From: Myxococcales bacterium
Lineage (GTDB): Bacteria; Myxococcota_A; Polyangia; Nannocystales; Nannocystaceae
DNA: 64,000 nucleotides
Reading direction: 5' to 3'
Assembly (NCBI GenBank): GCA_020633295.1
Contig: JACKDW010000002.1
Location: forward strand, 1-64,000
Shown: piece after piece, positions 26,870-34,780 of the stretch
How positions within the stretch are numbered: position 1 is the first letter of the stretch
How the letters are laid out: each line of letters starts with the position of its first letter
Notes under the pieces: generated by a model
Seen by the model: only the letters and a program-made list of their open reading frames with translations
Databases searched by the model: none
Told to the model about the DNA's origin: nothing
Made by a program: the position numbers and the translations under genes

Positions 26870-27162
26870 TGCCGGATCAAGACTGGGATCGAAAGACGCG
26901 GACCACGTGGTCGACGAAGACTCGTCGGCCCTCGGGGGCGCCGCAAGACAGCTCGGCGTTCCAACCGTTCGACGGGAGCTATGACCAGCTCCTCACGCGG
27001 TTCATCGAGCGCGAGCACGAGGCGATTCGCCGCGAGGCGCAGTGGCGCACGTATCTCTACGCAGGCGGCGCGGCGCTCGGCGGCGTCGTGATCGGGTTGA
27101 GCGTCCCCTACATCGTCAAGGCGATGTCGGACGCGACGAGGCAATCGGGAGGTGGAGCATGA
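26869..27162 (+). CDS. Small single-span membrane protein
   Basis: A protein of 97 residues, start ATG 26869 overlapping the giant gene's stop as TGATG. N-terminal half charged and partly disordered, followed by a short helix (LLTRFIEREHEAIRREAQW) and a transmembrane segment (TYLYAGGAALGGVVIGLSV), then a short Gly-rich tail. No family recognised. Its stop overlaps the next start by 4 bp. Confidence 0.6.
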   Translation: MPDQDWDRKTRTTWSTKTRRPSGAPQDSSAFQPFDGSYDQLLTRFIEREHEAIRREAQWRTYLYAGGAALGGVVIGLSVPYIVKAMSDATRQSGGGA

Positions 27163-28190
27163 GGTTTCAAAATTGTCGCAGGATCCCGATGGCAGCGGGC
27201 GTTGCCGAGCCGACCTGGCCGCTGCCGGAGACGACACCGCGATTCGCCACGTGGTCGCTGTGCGGCGTGCGTCCGTCGAGCTGTACGAGCGACGACAACA
27301 CCAAGTGCGTCCGATGGCACAGCGGCGTCGATCTGACGAAGGCCGCTGACAACGCGCTCGTCGCCGCGCCGGAGGACCTCGTGATCGTGAAGGTGAACGT
27401 CAACTGGTCGAAGGGAAAGGATGGAGCTTGGTCGCGCGCGACCTTCGCTCGGACGAAGACAGGTCTGTTTCTCGTATTCGGCGGCGTGCGCAAGGACTCG
27501 CACACGGAGTGGGCGATCAAAGTCGGTGACGCGATCCTCCAGGGGGAGCCGATCGGACGCATCCAGGGCAGCTACGGGATGCTGCACTTCGAGACCTACA
27601 TCGATGATGACGAGTCGCGGACGTCGAATTCCCGCTGGTACATCGGCGAGGAGCCGCCGGACGGCCTCGTCAACCCGGTCAACTATCTCCAGCGCGCGGC
27701 AGGGATGGCCGAGACGCTCGAGACATGGCCGCAGCGGATACAGGCGCTGCTCGACCTCGGCTACGAAGCGGGTGACGCGACGTGGGACTGGGGCGACCAG
27801 GCGATCGACGCGCTGAAGGTCGCGCAGCGAGACCTGGGGCTCGACGACGACGGGATCTGGGGGCCGAATACCGAGGCGGCGATCCAGAACGCGCTCGCCA
27901 CGTACGACGCCCAGTCGCCCGAGCCTGCGCCGAAGCCCACGCCCGAACCAACACCCGACCCCATACCGCCGCCGGTTTCGCAACCTGAGCCGGCACCGGC
28001 ACCAAAGCCCGCACCGGACTCGACGCCGGCACCTGCACCAACGACCCGGGTACCCGCACCACGCGCGTCCGCGGGCACGCCAGCGCCGACGATGCCGTGG
28101 CTGTGGGTCCCGATCGGCGCCGGCGTACTCGGCCTCGGTGTCGCGGCCTACAAGCTGCTCATGTCGTCCTCGCCGCGGAAGGTGTCGTGA
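27159..28190 (+). CDS. Membrane-anchored LytM/M23-like peptidase with PG-binding domain
   Basis: A protein of 343 residues. An M23-like fold (about 45-150) has WHSGVD with H54 and D58. The second metal-binding motif reads GMLHFETY (H143), where the usual HxH has Met as the first residue, so catalysis may be lost or altered. A peptidoglycan-binding domain (about 190-250, ALKVAQRDLGLDDDGIWGP) is followed by a Pro/Ala-rich linker with (x)PAP repeats. A C-terminal membrane helix (PWLWVPIGAGVLGLGVAAYKLL) closes it. Topology is opposite to the transglycosylase-like protein, which is anchored at its N-terminus. It may bind or cleave stem peptides during entry or release. Family call reliable, activity uncertain. 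Confidence 0.75.
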   Translation: MRFQNCRRIPMAAGVAEPTWPLPETTPRFATWSLCGVRPSSCTSDDNTKCVRWHSGVDLTKAADNALVAAPEDLVIVKVNVNWSKGKDGAWSRATFARTKTGLFLVFGGVRKDSHTEWAIKVGDAILQGEPIGRIQGSYGMLHFETYIDDDESRTSNSRWYIGEEPPDGLVNPVNYLQRAAGMAETLETWPQRIQALLDLGYEAGDATWDWGDQAIDALKVAQRDLGLDDDGIWGPNTEAAIQNALATYDAQSPEPAPKPTPEPTPDPIPPPVSQPEPAPAPKPAPDSTPAPAPTTRVPAPRASAGTPAPTMPWLWVPIGAGVLGLGVAAYKLLMSSSPRKVS

Positions 28191-28483
28191 TGGACCTCAG
28201 ACTCGCCAGCCTCTTCAACGGCTCGATCGGCGTCGACCTGATCACGATGCCGCGTGGGGCCCATACCCTCGAGATCATCGAGCCGGGGGACTCGGTCGCC
28301 TACCTGATCCTTCGCGGCGAAGTTTCCGCCGTGTTCCAGGGCACCACGAAGCTCCCTCGCCGTAAGGTCTCTGCGCGCCGCGGGCTCCCGCTGCTGCTCG
28401 TGAACACCGGGACCTACGCGGTGTACGCGGAGACTGGCGTCGTCGGCCTGCGCAGCGCGAGAGGAGGACCCAATGGACGTTGA
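28190..28483 (+). CDS. Small beta-rich protein
   Basis: A protein of 97 residues, start ATG 28190 overlapping the previous stop. Strands alternate regularly (IGVDLITMPRGAHTLEIIE, SVAYLILRGEVSAVFQG, GLPLLLVNTGTYAVYAE), so it may be a small beta barrel or cupin-like fold. No membrane segment and no family recognised. Its C-terminus overlaps the start of the next gene by 11 bp. It could be a small structural (penton or minor coat) protein. Confidence 0.5.
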   Translation: MDLRLASLFNGSIGVDLITMPRGAHTLEIIEPGDSVAYLILRGEVSAVFQGTTKLPRRKVSARRGLPLLLVNTGTYAVYAETGVVGLRSARGGPNGR

Positions 28484-29435
28484 GACCGCGCACCACCTGC
28501 TACGGAAGGTGTCCTCAGCGCTGATGCGCTTCGGTACCCCGCCGCCCAAGCCCGCTCCGACGGTCACGTCCTGGGAGGAGTTCTTGCGGCAGCCGACGGC
28601 GGCCGAGCGCGCGGCGGCGGACGCTCGAGCACACAATGGCTCGTCACGTACGGCAGACGCGCCCGCGTCGACCGACACGAGCAGCAGCAGGCGACGACGA
28701 CGCCCGCCGCGTCAATCCCCAACACCACCACCCAGGACCAAGCAGGCCGCGAAGCCCTCGAGCCAAACCGCCAAGCCGGCCAAGGAGCCCCGCGCCCAGG
28801 GCCTCGCGCAGACCTACGACGTGACCGCCGCGGGCACCCCGAGCGAGCGGATCGCATATGCGTCGGCCCCACGTCACGTGGGCAGCGTGACGGTCGAGCG
28901 TGAAGCCCGGCCGCCTCCTGCGCGACAAGCCGCACCACAGTCACCGAGGACATCGGAGTCTGCTGCGATCGCGGGCGAGCTCGCGGCGATCCGCCAGCTC
29001 CTCGAGCAACTCGTTCGCGCGCAGCTACGCGCCGAGTCTCGCCTCGACGCGATCGAGCGCAACACCAGGCCTCTAGAAGTACCGAAGGACGAGCGACACG
29101 CTGCTGTAACCGACGCCAAGCCGTCGAGCAGCGACGACACTTTCGCACTGGGCCAAAACGAAGGTGAAGCGGGTAGCGAACGAGGCGAAGGCCTCGGGGT
29201 AGACGGCGAGAACCTGCAAGAGGTCGTCACGCAGCTACAAGCCTCACTTCTCGCCGTCTCGCAGCAGTTCAGTCACTTGAACGATCGTCTCAACGGGCTC
29301 GAGCGACGATCGCCGCCCGAACGGCGCCCCTCGAGGCGTCGCGGTGCACGGCCCGCACGATCGCGCTCCAGGGCCTCGAGGATCAACGAAGAGCGCGGTC
29401 CCCCGGATCCATCCTCGTGGGAGGATGACCCATGA
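28473..29435 (+). CDS. Disordered and coiled-coil protein
   Basis: A protein of 320 residues. N-terminal short helix (AHHLLRKVSSALMRFG), then a long disordered part rich in Pro, Ser, Arg and Thr (about 50-165). A helix-forming coiled coil (about 170-200, ELAAIRQLLEQLVRAQLRAE) and a second coil (about 250-280, LQEVVTQLQASLLAVSQQFS) precede a basic tail (RRPSRRRGARPARSRSR). No enzyme motif, no membrane segment. Possibly a scaffold or nucleic-acid-binding tether. Its stop overlaps the next small gene as ATGA. Confidence 0.55.
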   Translation: MDVETAHHLLRKVSSALMRFGTPPPKPAPTVTSWEEFLRQPTAAERAAADARAHNGSSRTADAPASTDTSSSRRRRRPPRQSPTPPPRTKQAAKPSSQTAKPAKEPRAQGLAQTYDVTAAGTPSERIAYASAPRHVGSVTVEREARPPPARQAAPQSPRTSESAAIAGELAAIRQLLEQLVRAQLRAESRLDAIERNTRPLEVPKDERHAAVTDAKPSSSDDTFALGQNEGEAGSERGEGLGVDGENLQEVVTQLQASLLAVSQQFSHLNDRLNGLERRSPPERRPSRRRGARPARSRSRASRINEERGPPDPSSWEDDP

Positions 29436-29611
29436 GACAGCACATTCGGCGGCAGCGAACGGATCTGGAGATAGAATTGCTAGTGATACAGCGAGCGATC
29501 CGCTGGAGCGGGAGCGCGTTGATCGTCGGAGGTCTGATCGGACTCGGTCTGGGCGTTCGGTTGGGGCTACAGGCCGGACGGACCAGGGCGCGTGAAACGG
29601 CCGCGAGGTGA
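29432..29611 (+). CDS. 59-residue single-span membrane protein
   Basis: A short open frame from ATG 29432 to TGA 29611. The N-terminus is amphipathic and basic (MRQHIRRQRTDLEIELLV), and a Gly-rich transmembrane helix follows (SALIVGGLIGLGLGVRLGL), with an Arg-rich tail. The GG/GL pattern suits tight helix packing. It overlaps the previous gene as ATGA and ends 4 bp before the protease start. Too short for a domain search by eye; small membrane protein of this operon. Confidence 0.55.
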   Translation: MRQHIRRQRTDLEIELLVIQRAIRWSGSALIVGGLIGLGLGVRLGLQAGRTRARETAAR

Positions 29612-29615
29612 CAGT

Positions 29616-30383
29616 ATGGAAGACATCACAAAGTTCATGATTGGGGTCGGGGGTGCCGCGTTGCTGGTCGGTGGCGGGATGGCGCTCGGGATGGCCCTTC
29701 GGGAATCCTCTCCGCACCGGCTCCCCTCGAGTCCAGCGGCGCCGAAGAGCCCGCTTCGACAACAGCGGTCGCGCCTGCTGGTCCTCGCGCCCCCCTACGG
29801 GCGCATCACGACGACGGAGTCTACGGGCGTTGTCTCGCTCCTCGAGCGGCTTCAGCCCGGTCCGCTGGAGGTCGCTATCCATGCGCTCGGTGGGTACTCA
29901 ACAGCCGTCGATCACATCGCGCGCGCGTTCAAGGCGTACCCACACAAGATCACGGCGTTCGTGCCGTACCGGGCCATGTCGGGCGGGACGCTCGTCGCGC
30001 TCGCGGCCGACGAGATCGTGATGAACCGCAACGCGGTCCTGGGTCCCGTTGACCCTCAGCTCGCTGGCTACCCGGCGCACGCGATCGCCACGCTGCTCGA
30101 GACGAAACCGATCGAGCGCTTGAAGGAAGAGTGGTTCGTGCTCGGGCTCGAGTCGAAGAAGGCGCTGGCAGAGACCACGAGGCTCGTGAACGAGCTCGTG
30201 ACGTCGCCCGCCGCGATCACGCGCCTGACGAGCGGGACCACGACTCACGGACACCCGATCTCGATGCAGGAGGCCACGGAGCTCGGCCTCCCTGTCCGCG
30301 AAGGAGTGCCGCCGGACGTGACCGCGGCGATCGATCAAGCGATCGCGTTCTCGCGGTCGCAGGAGCTCCCCCTCCCGTACTGA
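29616..30383 (+). CDS. Membrane-anchored SDH/ClpP-like serine protease
   Basis: A protein of 255 residues, ATG 29616 (GAGG 7 bp upstream). An N-terminal membrane helix (about 7-28, FMIGVGGAALLVGGGMALGM) is followed by a serine-dehydrogenase-proteinase-like (PF01972) domain: HALGGYS, then MSGGT with probable nucleophile S122, then ADEIVMNRNAVLGPVDPQ. The family is ClpP-fold and acts on membrane or periplasm-facing substrates; archaeal and bacterial members are membrane-anchored. The GHPIS motif near residue 210-220 could contribute the catalytic base. In this operon it might process structural proteins or the giant protein. The family call is good; the substrate is unknown. Confidence 0.8.
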   Translation: MEDITKFMIGVGGAALLVGGGMALGMALRESSPHRLPSSPAAPKSPLRQQRSRLLVLAPPYGRITTTESTGVVSLLERLQPGPLEVAIHALGGYSTAVDHIARAFKAYPHKITAFVPYRAMSGGTLVALAADEIVMNRNAVLGPVDPQLAGYPAHAIATLLETKPIERLKEEWFVLGLESKKALAETTRLVNELVTSPAAITRLTSGTTTHGHPISMQEATELGLPVREGVPPDVTAAIDQAIAFSRSQELPLPY

Positions 30384-30411
30384 GGCGAGGGACGACAGAA
30401 GGAGTCGACAC

Positions 30412-30498
30412 ATGAGGTTTCTTTCAGGTGTGGTCGTCGGTGTCGCGCTCGGCGTGGCCGGCACGATGGTGGTGATCGTCAAGCGGATGACGGGGTGA
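30412..30498 (+). CDS. 28-residue single-span membrane peptide
   Basis: ATG 30412 to TGA 30498: MRFLSGVVVGVALGVAGTMV followed by VIVKRMTG, one hydrophobic helix with a positive end. An AGAAGGAG ribosome site lies 8 bp upstream, which supports translation. The frame is very short, so confidence rests on the ribosome site, hydrophobicity and its place in the operon. Similar in design to the 59-residue protein. Confidence 0.45.
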   Translation: MRFLSGVVVGVALGVAGTMVVIVKRMTG

Positions 30499-30501
30499 GC
30501 C

Positions 30502-30684
30502 GTGGCCTACGTAGACGAGAATGGTGAAGAGCATTGCTGTGAAGACTGCGCCAAGGCCAAGCGACGGTCGCCGATGCCTTGGGGAGCGCTGTTTGCCGGC
30601 GCGGTCGCGGCGGCCGCGACCTCGGGAGTCGTTCTAGCTCTGACGCGATCACGTCCGATCGAGAAGCGAGAAGACCGTGGCTGA
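30502..30684 (+). CDS. Small Cys-cluster membrane protein
   Basis: A protein of 60 residues, GTG start 30502, 3 bp after the preceding stop. The N-terminal segment ENGEEHCCEDCAKAKRRS contains CC-x2-C, a possible metal or cofactor ligand set. A transmembrane helix follows (LFAGAVAAAATSGVVLAL), then a charged tail that overlaps the next start by 8 bp. No family recognised. Confidence 0.5.
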   Translation: MAYVDENGEEHCCEDCAKAKRRSPMPWGALFAGAVAAAATSGVVLALTRSRPIEKREDRG

Positions 30685-31756
30685 CCTACCGCTCGAAGCA
30701 CTCAACGTGACGCACTTCCAAGCGACGCTCCCGCGCCCCGTGAGGACCGTCATCGAGGTTCGCCAGAAGGTCAGCAAACTTCGACTCGTCCTCACGCTGT
30801 CGGTGGTCAGCGCGCTCGTGGCCGGGGGCTACGTACTGTACTGGTGGCTCAAGCACGGCAAGGGCGGCTTCGGCTTCGGCTTCGGGAGCGGAAAGGGCGG
30901 GTCCTCGATCTTCGGGCAAGGGGGTGACCCCTCGGGACCGGGCGGGGACGCGGCGGAGCCAGGTGCCCCCGGGGACACGTTCGAGGCCGGCGGCTCCACG
31001 TCACCGTCGAATGGAGAAGGGAGCGCGAGCTCCGGTGGCGACATCCGACCTACGAAGCCCGGCGACCGCGGCAGCGGGAAAACGGAATCACCGATAGCCG
31101 ATGGCGCGGACGAGCACAGCGACGAGAAGAGCGGTCGCGGTGGCGACAGCGGTGATGATGGCGGCGGCACCGGGGGTGGATCAGGCGGCGGCGTCGGTGA
31201 GGGCCAGGGACTCGGCGATGGCGGCGAAGAACACGACAGCGTCGGGGTTGATGACGGAGGCGGTGAGGACCTCGGCGAGTACGACGGCGGAGGCGAGGGT
31301 CTCATGGTCATCGACGATCTCGAGCCGCCAGACACCTCTCCCGAGAAGATCCAGAAGCTCCGCACGGATATCGAGGACCTGGTCCTCGGCGCGGTCTTGG
31401 ATCCGGGCGTCGACGCACCTGAACTTCCGCCGATGCTCCATCACTTCGACCCAGGCCTCGGCTCCGTCTGGAAATTCTGGGCTGATGTCGCGCTCCACTA
31501 CAATTATCCAGGGTTACCGTGGGGACGACTCGATCCCGATAACTCAACGCACGTGCCGTGGATCGAGCTATGGATCGACATCTACCGCTACGTCCTGCTC
31601 GTCGATCTCGGCGAGAACCCGGGTGTTGAGGTGGAGGAACCGCAGAGCGCCGTCAGGCCTCACGCGCTCGATCGTCGTGGAGATCCGCTCCGGCTGCTGC
31701 TGTGGCGGACGAAGCGGCCACTAGCGAGCGTTTCGGAGCGAGGGAGTGGGTCATGA
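30677..31756 (+). CDS. Single-span protein with Gly/acidic linker
   Basis: A protein of 359 residues, GTG start. A transmembrane helix at about 38-56 (LVLTLSVVSALVAGGYVLYW) is followed by a Gly/Ser/Asp-rich region (about 60-215) that is very likely disordered. The C-terminal domain (about 215-355) is helical (EKIQKLRTDIEDLVLG, WKFWADVALHYN, WIELWIDIYRYVLLVDLG). No motif recognised. Overlaps both neighbours (8 bp and 4 bp). Confidence 0.55.
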   Translation: MADLPLEALNVTHFQATLPRPVRTVIEVRQKVSKLRLVLTLSVVSALVAGGYVLYWWLKHGKGGFGFGFGSGKGGSSIFGQGGDPSGPGGDAAEPGAPGDTFEAGGSTSPSNGEGSASSGGDIRPTKPGDRGSGKTESPIADGADEHSDEKSGRGGDSGDDGGGTGGGSGGGVGEGQGLGDGGEEHDSVGVDDGGGEDLGEYDGGGEGLMVIDDLEPPDTSPEKIQKLRTDIEDLVLGAVLDPGVDAPELPPMLHHFDPGLGSVWKFWADVALHYNYPGLPWGRLDPDNSTHVPWIELWIDIYRYVLLVDLGENPGVEVEEPQSAVRPHALDRRGDPLRLLLWRTKRPLASVSERGSGS

Positions 31757-32166
31757 CGATCTCGCAGGCGCTCGAGCTGTTTGAACTAGCGGACGCTCCA
31801 AGCGATGAACTCGTGAAGCGAACGTATCGAAACGTCGCGCGTATCGTCCATCCCGATCGCCACGCCGGGAGCGAGACGGCGACGCAGCTGCTCAAACGGT
31901 ACACGGTGGCGCGAGAGTGTCTACTCGGCTCGCCGCAACATCTCCGGGTTCGCTCTCGCGGCGATGCAGGAGCGCGAGCGAGGTCTCCGGGGAGTTCCAG
32001 AGCCGAGGATCTCCAACAGCAGCTCGAACACGCCGCAGCCCTCTCGCGGTGGCTCATGCGCGAGCTTCCACGTGGTCGTACCGTGCAGTTTCTCGTCGCA
32101 GGGACAGCGCTGTTCGCTATCGGGGCGCTTGCGCTCAGAACGGTCGAAGACTCGCTCCGAACGTGA
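31753..32166 (+). CDS. J-domain membrane protein (DnaJ-like)
   Basis: A protein of 137 residues, ATG 31753 overlapping the previous stop as ATGA. The N-terminal ~60 residues are a J domain, with the HPD motif at 33-35 in RIVHPDRHAG and the usual helix II pattern (LVKRTYRNVAR). A C-terminal membrane helix (TVQFLVAGTALFAIGALAL) anchors it. J proteins stimulate Hsp70 (DnaK); a membrane-bound one would recruit the host DnaK to the operon's membrane complex. Last gene of the operon. Confidence 0.8.
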   Translation: MTISQALELFELADAPSDELVKRTYRNVARIVHPDRHAGSETATQLLKRYTVARECLLGSPQHLRVRSRGDAGARARSPGSSRAEDLQQQLEHAAALSRWLMRELPRGRTVQFLVAGTALFAIGALALRTVEDSLRT

Positions 32167-32170
32167 GATC

Positions 32171-32640
32171 TGGAACCGTGCGACACCGGTCTGTCATAAC
32201 ACCAGCACCATCGCTGGTCGTCGATCATTGGCTGTCGTACATTTTCCCTTCGTCTGCGGCCGAGCTCGCCCCGTACCTGCGGTCGAGCGCGACCGGCCCT
32301 CGACTCCGCCGCTGGCTCGCTGCGGTCGACCGCGGCGCGACGCCGACCATAGAGGCCCTCACCGCGCTGAACCGACGGTTGCAGGGGAGATCGAGTATAT
32401 CGTGCGCATGGAGACGGGCGTTCCGGAGCCGGAGGAGCCCCTCTCGCTTGGCCGTGGCTCGTGCCGCGACATGATCTGGCTGTTAGTACATATTCTTCGT
32501 CAACTCGGCGTCGCAGCGCGCTTCGTCTCGGGGCTACCTGATCCAGCTCGCGCCCGACCAGCTGCCGATTGACGGTCCAGCCAAGCGCGGGTCCTCGGGG
32601 CGCCGCGAGGAGGCGTCCTCGTGCGAGCGGCTCGCAGGCC
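32171..32640 (+). pseudogene. Transglutaminase-like protein relic
   Basis: Parts of one protein lie in three frames. First frame: SLVVDHWLSYIFPSSAAELA to LTALNRRLQG. The second frame begins near 32390 with EIEYIVRMETGVPEPEE and has GSCRDMIWLLVHILRQLG, the Cys-containing motif of transglutaminase-like enzymes. A third frame from about 32530 reads GYLIQLAPDQLPIDGP. The His/Asp part of the active site (usually after this) is missing. So the gene has at least two frameshifts and a lost 3' end. It lies directly after the operon and may mark the edge of that element. Confidence 0.65.
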
Positions 32641-32731
32641 GAATCGGGGCAGAGACACGAACGGTCTTTCGCCGGGCCGCGGCGCGCTCCATGGTTCAAA
32701 GCCGCGCGCGCTCACGGTGTTTTCGAGGTAA

Positions 32732-34774
32732 GCGAAGAAATTCTCAGTTATCCGATCGGTCAGGCGTTACCAACTGAACTATGATGTCATCTCAGGCGCG
32801 CTCGCTGAGCAGACGCCACTCTCGCGAGGTTCCTTTTCTAGCCAAGAGAATGATGCCGACGGATACTCTAAACGAATCCTCGATGCCGCCTTCTGCGGGA
32901 TCTACGTGTACGACCTAACTGCGGGGCGAAATGAATATATCAATCCCCAGTACACGCGCATCACGGGCTGGACCCTCGCAGAGATTAACGCGATGTCGGC
33001 GCTCGAGTTCTCCGAGCTGTTTCACCCCGACGATCGTGTCGCCGTATATGAGCACATGAACCAGGTGCTCGAGACGAGCGACGACGAGGTGGTCGAGATC
33101 GAGTACCGCTTTCGTCACAAGAACGGATCGTGGATCTGGTGCCTTTCACGCGACGCGCTCATGAAAGGCGACGAGACGGCGCGTCGCTTCATCGGCACAT
33201 TCATGGACGTCACGGATCGGGTCGCGCGGCGAATGGAGAGTGAGCGTCAACTCTCGCTAATCCGCGGGGTGCTCGACGCGATGCTCAAGGGAGGCGATGT
33301 CGCGTTCTGGGACTGGCACCTGCTCGCCGGCTGGGCGCGTGTCAGCGACAGCTACTTTACGCAGCTCGGCTTCGCCCCCGGGGCTTGGGTTCCTTCCCAC
33401 AAGACGTGGGCCGAACGCGTGCACCCCGAGGATATCGGGGCGGCCGTGTTGGGGCTCAAGCGCCTGCTCTCGGGTGACACGAGGAACTACGACGCTCAGT
33501 ACCGAATGCGCGACGTCGACGGCGAGTGGCGCTGGATCCTCGCGCGGGGCTACGTCACGGAACGTAGTCTTGATGGGCAGCCTGCCCGAGTCACGGGGAC
33601 GCATCAGGACATCCAGCGCCTCAAGCTGCAAGAGGAGCAGTTGCGAAAATTTCAGAAGATGGAGGTCCTCGGGCAGCTTACAGGCGGGATCGCCCACGAC
33701 TTCAACAACATCCTGGCGACGATCAGCGCGAACCTAACGCTGCTGGAACTGGACGCCCAACCCGCGCAACGAGATTATCTGGAGATGATCGGGAGCGCGG
33801 TGAGGCGAGCCACCGGCGTCACGAGTTCTCTGCTCAAGTACTCACGTCAGCGATCGCTCACGCCCGAACCGATTGACGTGAACGAGCGCATTAGAGCCCT
33901 GGATGAGGTTCTCCGCACGGCCGCAGGCGCGAGCAACAAACTCCGGCTCGCGCTCGCAGCCGATCGCCTACGAATCACGGCGGAGGTCAATTCGTTCGAG
34001 AGTGCGTTGCTCAATCTCGTCGTCAACGCGCGCGACGCCGTTGACTCCGCCGGTGGCGTGATAGAGATCGAGACGACGGTCCGCTCCGCCTCCGCGGACG
34101 AGAGCGCCTGGACGACTCCGCGCTGCTACGTGATCATCTCGATTCGCGACAACGGCTGCGGCATGACGCCCGAGGTCCTCAAGCGCGCCGTCGAGCCGTT
34201 GTACACGACCAAGCGACTCGATGAGGGGACGGGGCTCGGCTTGAGCATGGTCAACAAATTCGCGTCTGAGGCCCGCGGCTACCTGCGCCTGGAGTCGCGT
34301 GTGGGGATCGGGACTCGGGCGGAACTGGCGCTCCCGAGGCTCGTCGAGAGGCCAACCACCGAAGTCCCTTCGCTACCCGCGCCAGCTGCGGCTACACGCA
34401 GCGCGGGTACGTCGGTCCTCATTGTCGATGACGAGGTGCTCTTCACGTCAGCGTTCGGTGAACAGCTGAGGAGACTCGGCTACCGGGTGCACACCGCCGA
34501 TACCCCGCGACGCGCGCTCGCGGAGCTCGCCACGAGCGAGATTGATCTCCTGCTCACCGATATCGCCATTCTCTCCTCGTTCGACGGAGTCGAGCTCGCG
34601 CAGCGAGCTATCGCGCTGACACCGTCGATCAAGGTGATCTTCATGACAGGCTACGTGGTAGAGGAACTGCGCGAGGCGGCGTCCGCGATGGGTCCAGTCC
34701 TGATAAAACCGTTCTCCGTCGAACAGCTCACGGCGCTGTTTCAGATCGACCCGACGACACCTCGATCAGGATGA
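32732..34774 (+). CDS. Hybrid sensor histidine kinase (PAS-PAS-HK-REC)
   Basis: At least 623 residues. Two PAS domains (first about 1-115 from IYVYDLTAGRNEYINP, second about 130-240 in WDWHLLAGWARVSD). The histidine phosphorylation site is in GGIAHDFNNILATI. ATPase motifs are VVNARDA, DNGCGM and GTGLGLSM. The C-terminal receiver has LIVDDE, LLTDIAI and VLIKPF. The open frame reaches back to 32732 and codes for PAS-like sequence (SKRILDAAFCG), but contains no ATG, GTG or TTG before GTG 32906, which cuts into the PAS fold. Either a rare start or N-terminal loss has occurred. Orphan relative to any response regulator next to it. Confidence 0.75.
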   Translation, partial: AKKFSVIRSVRRYQLNYDVISGALAEQTPLSRGSFSSQENDADGYSKRILDAAFCGIYVYDLTAGRNEYINPQYTRITGWTLAEINAMSALEFSELFHPDDRVAVYEHMNQVLETSDDEVVEIEYRFRHKNGSWIWCLSRDALMKGDETARRFIGTFMDVTDRVARRMESERQLSLIRGVLDAMLKGGDVAFWDWHLLAGWARVSDSYFTQLGFAPGAWVPSHKTWAERVHPEDIGAAVLGLKRLLSGDTRNYDAQYRMRDVDGEWRWILARGYVTERSLDGQPARVTGTHQDIQRLKLQEEQLRKFQKMEVLGQLTGGIAHDFNNILATISANLTLLELDAQPAQRDYLEMIGSAVRRATGVTSSLLKYSRQRSLTPEPIDVNERIRALDEVLRTAAGASNKLRLALAADRLRITAEVNSFESALLNLVVNARDAVDSAGGVIEIETTVRSASADESAWTTPRCYVIISIRDNGCGMTPEVLKRAVEPLYTTKRLDEGTGLGLSMVNKFASEARGYLRLESRVGIGTRAELALPRLVERPTTEVPSLPAPAAATRSAGTSVLIVDDEVLFTSAFGEQLRRLGYRVHTADTPRRALAELATSEIDLLLTDIAILSSFDGVELAQRAIALTPSIKVIFMTGYVVEELREAASAMGPVLIKPFSVEQLTALFQIDPTTPRSG

Positions 34775-34780
34775 CGCGCG

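Noticed and set aside
32755..32795. Minus-strand tRNA-like D-arm (AGTTCAGTTGGTAACGC), suggesting an integration site in a tRNA
   Set aside because: The matching acceptor and anticodon stems are absent, and the same bases code for the open PAS-kinase frame. It is most likely a chance match.
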